Below are positions 11,301 through 19,152 of a stretch of DNA of 64,000 nucleotides, piece after piece. A program made the translations under genes and the position numbers. A model generated the notes under the pieces. The model saw only the letters and a program-made list of their open reading frames with translations, ran no database searches and had not been told where the DNA came from. Source of the stretch: Aricia agestis (Eukaryota > Arthropoda > Insecta > Lepidoptera > Lycaenidae); assembly GCF_905147365.1 (NCBI RefSeq), contig NC_056422.1:3908501-3972500 (forward strand), read 5' to 3'. Position 1 is the stretch's first letter; the number at the start of each line of letters is the position of its first letter.

Positions 11301-13498
11301 GGTTTCTAGCTCCTCGTCGCTGTAGATGTCTTGCGGTTGTTCCGCGTTCACTTTACTTCTTGTACGCGTCATTACTATTATTACGCGGATAATTCGTACG
11401 TAATGTGTATCGCGTACGCACAAATGTAGGTAGGTACGGAGTCGCGTCGCGGAATTCGACACACGGGGTTCACAAAAATCACACTCACAAGTTACAACAC
11501 GAATTGTTTGATCACTTTTAGTTTTACCACTAATCCACACTGTTGGGACGCCAGATATAGGCGTGGGTGCCAGATTTAGTACTGGGAACTACCAAAAGGG
11601 ATGCGCCACTGCCGGTAGGCAGAAAATGAGAACTCAGGGTGTGGTTTCAGGACTTTACTAACTAAGCAAAGTTGTGGATCAGTGGTACAGTTTGTTACAG
11701 TATTTACACTTTACAGTAGGTATATAGTTACTACGATAAATTATTAACACAACGGAAAGACGATGTTGCTTGCGGTGCGAACGTCGTGTGTATTGCGCGG
11801 GAGACTGAAAGGTACGTACGCGCAGTCTCACGGCTCGAAATCCACTGAAAACAAAATGGCGGGCGGCGCGTGCCGTCCGTTTTCAAAAAGGGGCGCGGGA
11901 GGCGAAAGGGGAGGTGCCGCGTTTACACCGCATTACACTGGCACCACACTCACACTCGCAGCATATCTAGCTGGCATGCGTCGTCGGGAGGCCCTCTTGG
12001 GCAAAACGCGGTTATTTGTATTAACATGATTTGCTATAACTTGTTTCTTTATGAAATCTTTTAAATTGATGAATTATCATACAGATACAAAACGAGCATT
12101 TTTTTAACTCCAAATTGCTATGATATATTATCTAGATTTTCTTTCTGAAGGGCCTGTATAGTCTGTCAAGAAAGTGAAGAAATTAAAAAGTGGCAACATC
12201 GTAGTGTCATCCCTTTCAAATCAATCTAAGAAAAAAGGGATGACACTACGATGTTGCCACTTTTTAATTTCTTCACTTTCTTGACAGACTGTACCAAAGG
12301 GGTATGAAGATTATGGCCGACCTACTGTCCGCTATTGTGTTTTTTTCGCGTTCACGAACAATATTTTCAAAAATGGATAGCCAACATCAATACAAACAAA
12401 AAAGAATCTTGGACAAAACCACGTAACGTGTCACATTTCGAAGATATGAGCTGGCAAAGTTTTACACGGTTGTGTTTTTTTCCGCGGCGGACAGTAGGTC
12501 GACCAGGCTCTATATAAATATCTTCATACCCCTTTATTATTTGATATCTTTTACTTATTATTTACTTGTTGGTTTCGCAGGAGTTTACTAACACTCAACT
12601 TAAAATAGTCAACATAGAAAATACATCAATACCCTACAATATAAAACTCGAGGAAAGTGATATCCAAGTTAAAGAAGAGAAGTTATCAGGTAAATCATAG
12701 GTCTAAATCTATATAATATTTTGTAACAATTAAAATACTGGTTGTGTGTTATAAAATCTTGTGTGCCTTTACTGTTAACAGTGTCCTGACTTTTACAAAT
12801 GAACACTATCGTTTACAGATGAAGAAGATTTGATTAAGATTGAATTTAACAATGCACCGGACTCAATCAACAGCCCACAAACAGAGGATGAAAATAGGAA
12901 AGAGACAAAGAAAACAAAAAAAAGAAAAAGACAAAAAACCAAAATAAAAAAGACCAAAGAGCACTGGTGTGATATCTGTGATAGGAAATATGTTCTTAGC
13001 TCCAGCCTAACCAGGCACAGGAAAACACATACTACTGAGAGACCGAAAATAGTACTCGACCCAGTAGAATGTAAAATATGTGGGATACAAATCACACATA
13101 AAACTAATTTGAAGACACATTTTATGATGAAACATACAAAAGAGCGACCGTTTGCCTGCGATAAATGCGACAAGACATATAAGAGGAGCGATCATTTGAA
13201 GATCCACAAACTGACCCACACAAATACAAAGCCGTTCTCCTGTAAGACATGTGACTCGACGTTCAGTCGTAGTTCTACTCTGCGAGCTCATATGGCAATT
13301 CACTCAGGCAAAGTGTACATCTGTGATATTTGTCAAATGGTATGCAGTAGAAAAGGCAATTTGAAAATACACATATTGGGACACTTAGAATATAAACCGT
13401 TCCAATGTAACGATTGTGACAAGTCGTACAAAACAAAAAATATTTTAAAATTGCACATACAAAAGTTTTGTCCTTCTGTGAAAGCAAAATTTCAGTAA
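5314..13498 (+). CDS. ZAD-type C2H2 zinc-finger protein (four exons)
   Basis: This is a probable nuclear DNA-binding regulator of the insect-expanded ZAD-ZNF family. Exons are 5314-5418, 5509-5613, 12581-12689 and 12819-13498, giving 332 aa. All donors and acceptors are GT/AG and the phases agree (0, 0, 1). The N-terminal ZAD zinc clip is shown by CLLC at residues 6-9 and CYIC at 43-46, split across exons 1 and 2. A lysine-rich stretch at about 133-154 may be a nuclear signal. Six fingers occupy about 157-324. Five are C2H2 and the last ends H-x4-C. Intron 2 (about 7 kb) holds a complete LTR retrotransposon in antisense plus two MITEs. A SINE begins 62 bp after the stop and offers AATAAA at 13690-13695. 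Its target genes cannot be told from sequence. Confidence 0.9.
5632..6114 (-). repeat. 3' LTR of the gypsy-type element
   Basis: 483 bp, the same as 11556-12038. It holds the last 35 codons and stop of Gag-Pol (to 6009). An 88-codon open frame on the + strand is present in both LTRs and is probably chance. Confidence 0.93.
6009..11372 (-). CDS. Gag-Pol polyprotein of the gypsy-type element
   Basis: One frame open from 11540 to 6009 (1,843 codons). I place the start at the Met at 11372-11370, residue 57 of the open frame, because the stretch before it begins at the primer site and looks like leader. Residues below count from 11540. The capsid-like region is at 150-350, followed by a Pro/Ala-rich linker. 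A CCHC zinc knuckle (CTYCKRYGHRREQC) is near 455, and an unusual Cys-rich repeat array lies at 510-685. The protease site reads LIDTAAKH near 740, where DTG is usual. RT has YLDD near 1065 and RNase H has TDAS near 1215. Integrase HHCC is at about 1425-1465 and the DDE residues at about 1490-1585 (LAIDLFGP, DNGVQF, NPAERKN). A GPY/F-like module (RDGPYVI) is near 1733. Gag and Pol share one frame, so no frameshift is needed. Confidence 0.92.
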   Translation of the reverse strand: MTRTRSKVNAEQPQDIYSDEELETATPAQKMAAAPAPLFSHGNRDDASSIPHSSVPPPHQHEHQEFQHNDAEGDDATRIPHRPSAPHIADATFSQQSVSMLLEGLQRTQTNAIKEILDSVLGHRAMTSTPAPVPTESGNFARCKAVFSGAPTESIEGFIDAVESYKECANVTDSNAIKGMSMLLTQDAATWWQGIKNQVTTWDEVVINLRSAYGDRRPPHRIYRDLFATEQQIENTDVFVAKARALLSRLPQNDLTEKVKLDMIYGLLNVRIRKRLRREEFTTFAELLQHARNIEDSMGEEERRASTARPSPAGASTFRTAPAPSAAGAQTRGVPAVRAQPAASAALPLPPPPRAAAALHAPAQPQPQQRGVPDVNAPLRASPTTSASASGPARPYCTYCKRYGHRREQCRKLENRGESFRDTNNASENAVNKFYSVNDKYTSYIENVPTPCKGTVPKCKKSGTDFVQNSYKFRSHKINDVIISHMCPEGKCSNSDLSHNVPCTCCNGVMLKCNKSDLACKCSTFFVDNFNDATMTCPQVKCNKADFSQIYVDTDNNVFSQNNAKGACTCNGTLQKCNKSDFLQNFVVTDSNVFSQNNAKGKRTCNGTLQRCNKSDFSEKSTQYVKNFNFTDDVNLLYCYDDNYVRIKDDDDLLACSVGDSPVKRRDLRPIFKIEILGVNGTALIDTAAKHCIAGHTLYALLLRKGHPLTPSTRQIKLADGHAREMNVLTTTLQVRLEHVIITIPFLIFPESGDNETLLGIDFLRAMGVVINLSKEIWYFDKNPRVKHTLLFEPTSRGTTCASTDVLRDDEGTQLESAEREELAQILVRHAHIFRPGGAPTPFAEHRIDTGEHPPIAVPPYRLNPAKKEVMKKEIEKMLQEDIIEECESAWCAPALMIPKARGGVRFCVDYRRLNAVTRSDTYPMPLIDELLQSTKRNCFMSTLDLKSGYWQVSVREEDRDKTAFISPLGIYRFKRMPFGLKNAPATFQRLIDRLRSCSSLKDVVLLAYLDDLLIISEGFQQHLKDLEAVFERLTEYNLCVNREKCVFAREKVKYLGHIITQEGVSIDNDKVSSVLEMKEPTNLKHMRTFLQTCSWFRKFIPNFSQVAEPLTRLTRKNQAWTWGAAQSQAFNELKRLLTSAPILIQADFSRPFILRTDASNYALGAVLLQGEEKEERPIEYASRLLTSAEQNYSTTEREALAVVWAVERFRSYLDGQPVIIGSDHQPLRWLLTLKSPTGRLVRWALKLQSFDIQYQYTPGKANVVADTLSRPICSGETRDQCGICSVIIDVPVKKPDLLRQEQLADPELEKIVKELEANDEVAAQRWTERGYMMDQGVLYRYNPDSDSESPQLVVPADQQEDILKQCHDSAVAGHPGIDNTYRKVSQLYYFTGMRRIITDYVKACVQCQRYKASNNKPPGLLQTPVMNQRNEVLAIDLFGPLPEGEEGERWILLVEDTATRWVELYAIKDATAEACARVLIEEFFMRYGLPRRIISDNGVQFISAVMRQCMSVLGVTQNLVPLYHPEANPAERKNRDLKAQLARLVEGDHRTWPKNLPVIRFALNSAVCRTTGTTPAYLTFGRELRSPSEATHDQRAILDKDNFVPQITPYLRRFLNSLSAIRERVEKQQDKAKEYADQSRRQVDFQVGDKVLLKSHLLSKGSKALTAKFMPRRDGPYVIAKKISPTTYNIARMELPHEIIGKYHVQDLTRFIGNDDTPPEPVNPVKKRGRPKKVDEQLVQERGRTPELEGEYIANHVNTNNRVLPKRASRRRMPARYAASVSVVPV
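6115..6126 (-). other. Polypurine tract of the gypsy-type element
   Basis: The - strand reads AGAGGGGGAG directly before the 3' LTR. This is the expected priming site for plus-strand DNA synthesis. Confidence 0.75.
11535..11553 (-). other. Primer binding site of the gypsy-type element
   Basis: The - strand reads TGGCGTCCCAACAGTGTGG two bases after the 5' LTR. It starts TGG, the complement of a tRNA 3' CCA. I do not assign the tRNA. Confidence 0.75.
11556..12038 (-). repeat. 5' LTR of the gypsy-type element
   Basis: 483 bp, apparently identical to 5632-6114 and bounded by TATA at both ends. It is followed by the right copy of the target duplication, ACTT at 12039-12042. Confidence 0.93.
12156..12295. 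mobile_element. MITE with about 56-bp perfect arms
   Basis: GTCTGTCAAGAAAGTGAAGA at 12161 pairs with TCTTCACTTTCTTGACAGAC ending at 12290. The pairing runs on through AAAAAGTGGCAACATCGTAG. The loop is about 18 bp. It lies in intron 2 of the zinc-finger gene. Confidence 0.85.
12296..12535. mobile_element. MITE with TIRs AAAGGGGTATGAAGA
   Basis: The left end AAAGGGGTATGAAGA pairs with TCTTCATACCCCTTT at the right. Inner CGACCTACTGTCCGC pairs with GCGGACAGTAGGTCG. It directly abuts the preceding MITE and ends 46 bp before exon 3 of the zinc-finger gene. Confidence 0.8.
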
Positions 13499-13560
13499 TT
13501 ATCGGCGGAAATAGTCCTACCTTAAATATCATGTATACCAGGGGCTCCCAAACTCTTCGA

Positions 13561-13836
13561 CGACCTCTGTGGCTCAGTGGTGAGAGCGTTGGTTGCGGGT
13601 TTGAATCCCGCCGACGGAACAAAAAGTTTTAAATGTTATGTTGTGTTTTAAATGTTAAGTTTTAAATATAATGTTAATGTGTATCATATAATAAAAATCT
13701 TAAATATATGTACCTGAGTAAAAAAGTATTAAATATATTTCCGTTGTCTGGTACCCGTAACACGAGTCCTTCAGGTACTTACCACGGGGCCAGACTGACG
13801 TGGTGTGAAGCGTCCATAGATATTATTATTATTAAA
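13561..13836 (+). mobile_element. tRNA-derived SINE
   Basis: The head carries pol III boxes, TGGCTCAGTGG (A box) and GGGTTTGAATCC (B box), and ends GACGGAAC. A body containing CGTAACACGAGTCCTTCAGG and GGGGCCAGACTGACGTGG follows. The tail is (ATT)n at 13817-13835. Related heads are at about 41660-41815 and 42222-42365. It lies 62 bp past the zinc-finger stop codon, so it is part of that 3' UTR or just beyond it. It is not a tRNA gene, since the acceptor stem cannot close. Confidence 0.8.
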
Positions 13837-14272
13837 CTGTGCGCCGCGGCGCCCTGGTTTGCCGCGGAAAGGCAAGAGGGGCGCCGTGAGTTACTATAAC
13901 CACAAATATTATAAAATAAAATAATATGAATTATACAAAGCAGGCAGATGATTAAATATTTGTTCATTATTATTTACTTGTTTAACCTAAATATAATCAT
14001 TAAACATCGGATCATATAATGGCACTTTTTAAACGATAGTGCATATTTTGGCAACTTTTCGTTGATAGTGCATATTTCGGTAGTTTTATGCCCTCGTAGT
14101 CTCCAAACTAGTAGCTATCATGAATCATGATACACAGTTCACAACAAGGCCACAAAACAGAGTTACGATCACAGATTACTAGTATATATTGTTACGATAC
14201 ATCAAAACACTTCAAATATTATGTGGCTCCAATCACCATCCAAGCCCCATCCCTATTATATACATCCAATCA

Positions 14273-14504
14273 TGGGCGTACCCAGGTTCTGGGCCAGGGG
14301 GGGGCAAATCAGATTTTTTATAAGCTTTATATACTTATAGGTGTATATAAAGAATAAAAAATTAATAATTTTAAACAAATGGCAAGAATTCGGTTTCTTA
14401 ATTTTTATAGATAAAAGTAATAGATAATATACTTAGTAGGGACGTCGACGTCGTTAGGGGGTAGCTGCCCCCCCCCCCCCCCCCCCCCCCCCTCGGTACG
14501 CCCA
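14273..14504. mobile_element. MITE with TIR TGGGCGTACC and a 25-bp poly-C tract
   Basis: TGGGCGTACCCAGG at the left pairs with CCTCGGTACGCCCA at the right. The right end is preceded by 25 consecutive C (14468-14492), and the left end has a short G run (GGGGGGGG). A related left end is at 35704-35722. Confidence 0.7.
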
Positions 14505-15676
14505 CATGCATCCGATAGGTACTAAATTTTTCTAGAAACAAAGTTTTTCTTTGAAGTTGGCAACATTAGTTTAAAAAATTAAATAAATTAGATATACGAT
14601 TTAATAAACTCCCATGGGCAATAAGATTGCAGATTGCAATCAGAAAATGTTGGTGGAAAATTATTATTATTGATGCTGTATCTGAAAAATCTTGAAATGA
14701 AAAATCCTGGTTTGATGAGTCATGAGACTATAAAAATTGCACTTTTATTAATGGCACCACCGGAAAGCTCTTCAAAAAATAATACATTTAATAAAAAGTG
14801 ACTTTTGATTGTGCATATTTTGTGCATATTTCGGCTATTTTTCGGCACCAAAGTGCTGAAATATGCATAGACATCGACATCGATCAAAATCGTGCTAAAA
14901 TTTAATGCTCATTAAACATGAAATTTCCTCTCAGAGTCAGTTAATAATAAATTCACACCTCAAAATGGCGATTAAATTTAAATACGGAAAAAGCACCATT
15001 TAGCTCATAGATCTGCCTCACTTAGAGCGGAACATTAATTACTTAAATGTAATTAATTCAAAATTTTTATATTAGCCCCATACATTATCTGTCAAACTCT
15101 TCATTTAATTGAAGGTTAATCACTTGGTTAATCATAATTCATAACTTAATGTCTCTGAGTACGGCGCGCGGCGGAAAGAGTTAAGCTCGTCACAGACAGA
15201 GCAGGTAATGTATATTAATGTACATTACATCCCGGGATGTATATCTTTACATTTATTTCTATATTAATCTGTGCTTCTATGTACCTCCGTCCTCCCATGA
15301 GTAATTATATTTTATTATTAAAGATTAACATGCCCATTTTCATGGAATCCGAAAGATGTTTAAATATAAGATAGATAATAATAAACAATAATCGGTCTTG
15401 TTTTGCATGCGTTTAGTTTCTAACGCGCATGTGAGTAATTATTGCTTTTGCTGCTTTTCTGTTATAAAAAAAAAAAGTACGAGACGACCTTCCTCTAGCG
15501 ATTTCACCTGTGTACTGACGGTGATAAATGATAATATTGACCGTATAATAGGGCGCTTCAGTACTTGTGATTCGCGTGGATCGCGTGATTCTCGTATTAT
15601 CAATAATACTGACGCGTGTAATCTGCGCCAATGAGATAGTAATACTTTATCTATGCTCCATTCCGTGTTCGTTTCA

Positions 15677-16145
15677 TACGTAGTATCCCTTAATAGTCTG
15701 TGTTCGTTTCTGACTGAGGAAGAAAGCTGCTCTTATGTCACCTGTCACCACAGACTACTTAGACTGGATTGCACCAACTAACTATAACTTTAACTTTAAC
15801 TTTGACTACAGTGCAAAATGTCAAATCTTTGGGTAAAGTTAAAAATGGACGCCATCAAGACGCCATATTTAACTATAACCATAGAGCTCGACAAGGTTTC
15901 AAATGCATGTGGCGAAAAAAGGAACTAACGCTGTCATCATACAAAAACCGCAATTTTTGACAGTTCTCCTTTACCAGCAGTGCCCCCGCCTACGCGCATG
16001 TATAACCTTGTTGGATCAGCTGCCATCTGTCAATTTCTCCGGGCAAAGTAAAGGGTAAAGTTAAAGTTAAAGTTAAATTTACCTTAACTATAACTTTAAC
16101 TTTACCCACGCCTCTGGTGCAATCCAGTCTTAGGGATACTACGTA
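15677..16145. mobile_element. Outer MITE, split by a nested MITE
   Basis: TACGTAGTATCCCTTA at 15677 pairs with TTAGGGATACTACGTA ending at 16145. Without the inner element it would be about 100 bp. The inner element (15763-16128) has inserted next to its right TIR, leaving CTTAG on both sides. Confidence 0.8.
15763..16128. mobile_element. MITE family D (ACTGG...CCAGT), nested copy
   Basis: The ends are ACTGGATTGCACCA and TGGTGCAATCCAGT. The subterminal regions are runs of TAACTTTAACTTTAAC-type repeats. The body contains AAAAATGGACGCCATCAAGA and AGAGCTCGACAAGG. The target duplication is CTTAG (15758-15762 and 16129-16133). Other copies are at 27707-28452 (three), 39935-40077 (fragment) and 58212-58586. 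Confidence 0.88.
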
Positions 16146-16614
16146 CTTGTCACATTGAAGTTTGAATCTTGATAAACCACATTGACTTTTATAAGTGGAC
16201 TCGGTATAATGGTCTCTACCAAATCAAAATACTGTGGCCGGTCCGCCATTTTATGTTTCGGTTCTCCGAAGTACATAAACTGTCAAAGTGTCGTATTATA
16301 GGGATGTCGAAATTGAAAGAAAATATCGATATATCGATACATCGATATTTGAAAAAATATCAATATCGGTCTCGATATATCGCGAAAAAAATAGGCACTT
16401 GAAATGGTCACAAAATACTCAGTTGTATACATACTTTAATAATAATAATAATTGATGGTAAAATTAAAATAAACTGTAAACACTTCGTGCGCGAGTACAA
16501 CTAGTATTTGTCCGATTTTTTGGTAATTTTTGCCCGATATCAATAATGGCAACTTAAATAATAATTAATAAACTTAAAATAAATTAAATAGTTTTATTAA
16601 AATTAAGGAGGCTC

Positions 16615-16702
16615 CTATATAAAAAAAACATATTTGCCTATTTTGTCTCTATGAACTATAATACATAGAGACAAAATAGGCAAAAATGATATTTTTTTAT
16701 AT
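16615..16702. repeat. Perfect-stem hairpin
   Basis: TGCCTATTTTGTCTCTATG (from 16635) pairs with CATAGAGACAAAATAGGCA. The loop is about 10 bp and the outer arms are AT-rich. It is probably a small MITE upstream of GSTCD. Confidence 0.65.
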
Positions 16703-16976
16703 AATATAAAAAAAATCATTTTTGATATCAATAAAATATATAATATAACAGGACGTTCACTTATAACGTGTTAGTTTATCGATGTCCTCGACAAATATCA
16801 ACGGAGTGTCCCATCACTATAGACCGCCATGTTTAGTTCTTGGCAATATGGCGCCGGCCACACTTTTTTGTAGTTATGTCGCCTCCATCTGTTTCCTTAT
16901 TCATTGATAAACCATCACAGTTCACACAATCCAGTGCACATGTTGCAAAATTTATATTTTCAATAGGTAATTTATC

Positions 16977-18761
16977 ATGTTTTTATATTTAGAAACATTC
17001 ACTTCTTATGAAGATTATAAAAAGTCGAAGATTTTAACGGTACCACTGGAATCTCTCATAGCATACTATGTTTATAAATATTGTCAACCTACAGAAATAG
17101 GAGTTTATTTTGTTTACAATGATACAGAAAATAGGATAGAAAGTTTGCAATTTTGTGATAAGGATATAAGTTTTAAAAGTAAAGACGATATACCATGGCA
17201 GGTAGCGTCATGCTTGTATCCCGTTGTGTTAAATAATGATACAATCGTAACTGGTTTGTGTGCTGTATCTAGACATATCTGCAAGCATAAGACTTCTGCG
17301 AGAAGGCCGGAGGAGCACGAAGAAGGGCTTCTTGGATTTCGCAAAGGATGTCTTCAAGCTCCGAATGAAGCGTCCATATGGACAAAGTTTTGTGAAATCG
17401 ATATATTGAAGTCGGTCACAAATATTTTGACCTCAAGCAACCTCAAAGAAGTCCCAATAAACTTGATAAGATTCGAGAATCATCTAAACAAACCTGTCAA
17501 AGTTCATAATGTGTATAAATTGGCAAGAGATATAAAAAAGGAAAACCAAAGAATAGCTGATGAAGTAAATGCAAACAAAGATGTAAAAAATGAGGCTCGA
17601 GTCCCCAAACAAAGAAAATGGAAATCCAAGAGCCAGAAAGAAGTTGAAGTGGACTGCTGTAAACAAATACAAGATCTGAACATAAGCCATCAGTTTGCTG
17701 AGGGACCATTTCTAACATTAGCAGATCTTGTTTTGCTACCGTCATACTACATTCTTTTTAAACTCTTTGGTCATTCAAAGTTTCAGGTATTATTTCCTTT
17801 AACACATGAATGGTTTCAAAACATAACATCCTTAACAAATATGAAGGAGTTAGAACATTTAATGAGCTTTCCTAAAATAAATAGTATTGATGTTGACAAT
17901 TTAATAATGCCAAAGACAGATGATGTCAGTCTTTACAAGTCGGACCCAAAGAGACACAACCCAAAAAAGAGATTGTTTACAAAGCCGGAAGATATTGAGA
18001 ATGCTCTGAATGTGGTTAAGGAGGGTATGGAGCTAGAACTGAGCAGTATTGACTTTGACAACGATGTCAATTGGAGTGCAATCCCAGACGGAGCAAACCC
18101 CTTTGCTGGACACTTACCGGATTCAAGAAACACTAGAAAATCACAGCAACTAGAAAACTTAACATTAGCTGCACTGAGTATGGCCAAAGATAAAGATATT
18201 ATTGTCGACTTTTGTAGTGGAAGTGGACACTTGGGAATATTAATAGCATATCTGCTGCCAAAGACAACAGTAATTCTATTGGAAAATAAACAACAGTCAC
18301 TGCTAAGAGCCAGGGAAAGGGTGTACAAAATGGATCTGAAAAATGTTTATTTCTTTCAATGTAATTTGGATTTCTTCATTGGAAAGTTTGACATAGGCAT
18401 AGCACTACATGCTTGTGGCATTGCTAGTGATTTAGTCTTGGATAAGTGTTTGAAAGCCGGAGCCAAGTTTGTTATCTGCCCCTGTTGCTACGGATCACTA
18501 CATGCTACGGATAGGCTTGTTTATCCCAGAAGTTTAAAGTTCAAGCATTTAAATGTTGACCAGTATTTGTGTATTGGCCACACAGCAGATCAGACACATA
18601 AAGATCATCCCCTTACAGTGAGAGGGGCTAGATGTATGGCGGTTATAGACTCGGACCGAGCGAGGCTAGCTGAAGAGTTTGGGTACAAAGTTACACTGTC
18701 CCGGCTAAAACCACTGTCATGTTCAGACAAAAACAATTTGTTAATTGGTGTACCATCATGA
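16977..18761 (+). CDS. GSTCD: GSTCD-like protein (glutathione S-transferase C-terminal domain-containing)
   Basis: A single open frame of 594 aa, against about 633 in human GSTCD, with no intron. The C-terminal half is a SAM-dependent methyltransferase fold. The nucleotide-binding loop FCSGSGHLG is near residue 411-419, followed by a strand ending in LLEN. ALHACG is near 475 and CPCCYG near 501, both typical of this family. The middle (about 175-225) is lysine-rich and may be a linker. The region around 225-290 corresponds to the GST C-terminal-like helical part. The substrate is unknown even for the family, so enzymatic activity is inferred from fold only. The first AATAAA (18762-18767) starts right after the stop, and another lies at 18851. 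The gene converges on the branching-enzyme gene 390 bp away. Confidence 0.88.
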   Translation: MFLYLETFTSYEDYKKSKILTVPLESLIAYYVYKYCQPTEIGVYFVYNDTENRIESLQFCDKDISFKSKDDIPWQVASCLYPVVLNNDTIVTGLCAVSRHICKHKTSARRPEEHEEGLLGFRKGCLQAPNEASIWTKFCEIDILKSVTNILTSSNLKEVPINLIRFENHLNKPVKVHNVYKLARDIKKENQRIADEVNANKDVKNEARVPKQRKWKSKSQKEVEVDCCKQIQDLNISHQFAEGPFLTLADLVLLPSYYILFKLFGHSKFQVLFPLTHEWFQNITSLTNMKELEHLMSFPKINSIDVDNLIMPKTDDVSLYKSDPKRHNPKKRLFTKPEDIENALNVVKEGMELELSSIDFDNDVNWSAIPDGANPFAGHLPDSRNTRKSQQLENLTLAALSMAKDKDIIVDFCSGSGHLGILIAYLLPKTTVILLENKQQSLLRARERVYKMDLKNVYFFQCNLDFFIGKFDIGIALHACGIASDLVLDKCLKAGAKFVICPCCYGSLHATDRLVYPRSLKFKHLNVDQYLCIGHTADQTHKDHPLTVRGARCMAVIDSDRARLAEEFGYKVTLSRLKPLSCSDKNNLLIGVPS

Positions 18762-19096
18762 AATAAACGATCTTTTTCGAGTATAACAGTTTTATTATAA
18801 TCAACAATAATATACCTCTCATGTGTTTCTATTGTGGCAGTACTAAAAATAATAAATTATTACTCTTTTTAATGTGACATTCAAATATTATTATGGCAAT
18901 ATTTTATAATATATTGTATGGCACCTTTATAAAATAAAAACACAGAGCCACTATAAAAATATAAAAACAATATACATTAAGGCTAGGTCCACACATGCAG
19001 TATTTTAGTAAACCTTTAATCATACTGCACTCTTTTCTTGAGACAATATTTCAAATGCGGACACACCCTAATGTGATTAGATTTACAATTCTAATC

Positions 19097-19102
19097 TTTA
19101 TT
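19097..19102 (-). terminator. Poly(A) signal for the branching-enzyme gene
   Basis: The - strand reads AATAAA about 50 bp after the stop codon at 19153, the normal distance for a short 3' UTR. Confidence 0.6.
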
Positions 19103-19152
19103 GACCAAAGATAAACAATTTTATACTACAAGTTCACATCTCGCTAAAAAAA

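Larger units (their letters stand above)
5632..12038 (-). mobile_element. Complete Ty3/gypsy-type LTR retrotransposon
   Basis: This 6,407-bp element lies on the - strand in intron 2 of the ZAD zinc-finger gene. Its two 483-bp LTRs (5632-6114 and 11556-12038) look identical by eye. The target duplication is ACTT at 5628-5631 and 12039-12042. A tRNA-type primer site (11535-11553) lies 2 nt inside the 5' LTR, and a purine tract abuts the 3' LTR. One uninterrupted Gag-Pol frame runs through it in protease, RT, RNase H, integrase order. There is no third (env-like) frame. LTR termini are TATA rather than TG...CA. Everything visible points to a recent insertion that may still be mobile. Confidence 0.95.
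13499..16976. other. Intergenic region between the zinc-finger gene and GSTCD
   Basis: No coding sequence is supported. It contains a SINE, a MITE with a 25-bp poly-C tract, a nested pair of MITEs and a small hairpin. GTGCATATTT repeats occur near 14040-14080 and again near 14810-14830, as in decayed transposons. ATCGAT-rich repeats lie near 16320-16380. A 5' UTR for GSTCD should lie within the last 150 bp. Confidence 0.5.

Noticed and set aside
13561..13620. tRNA-like sequence with A and B boxes
   Set aside because: No closing acceptor stem or intact anticodon arm, and it continues into a SINE body with an (ATT)n tail.
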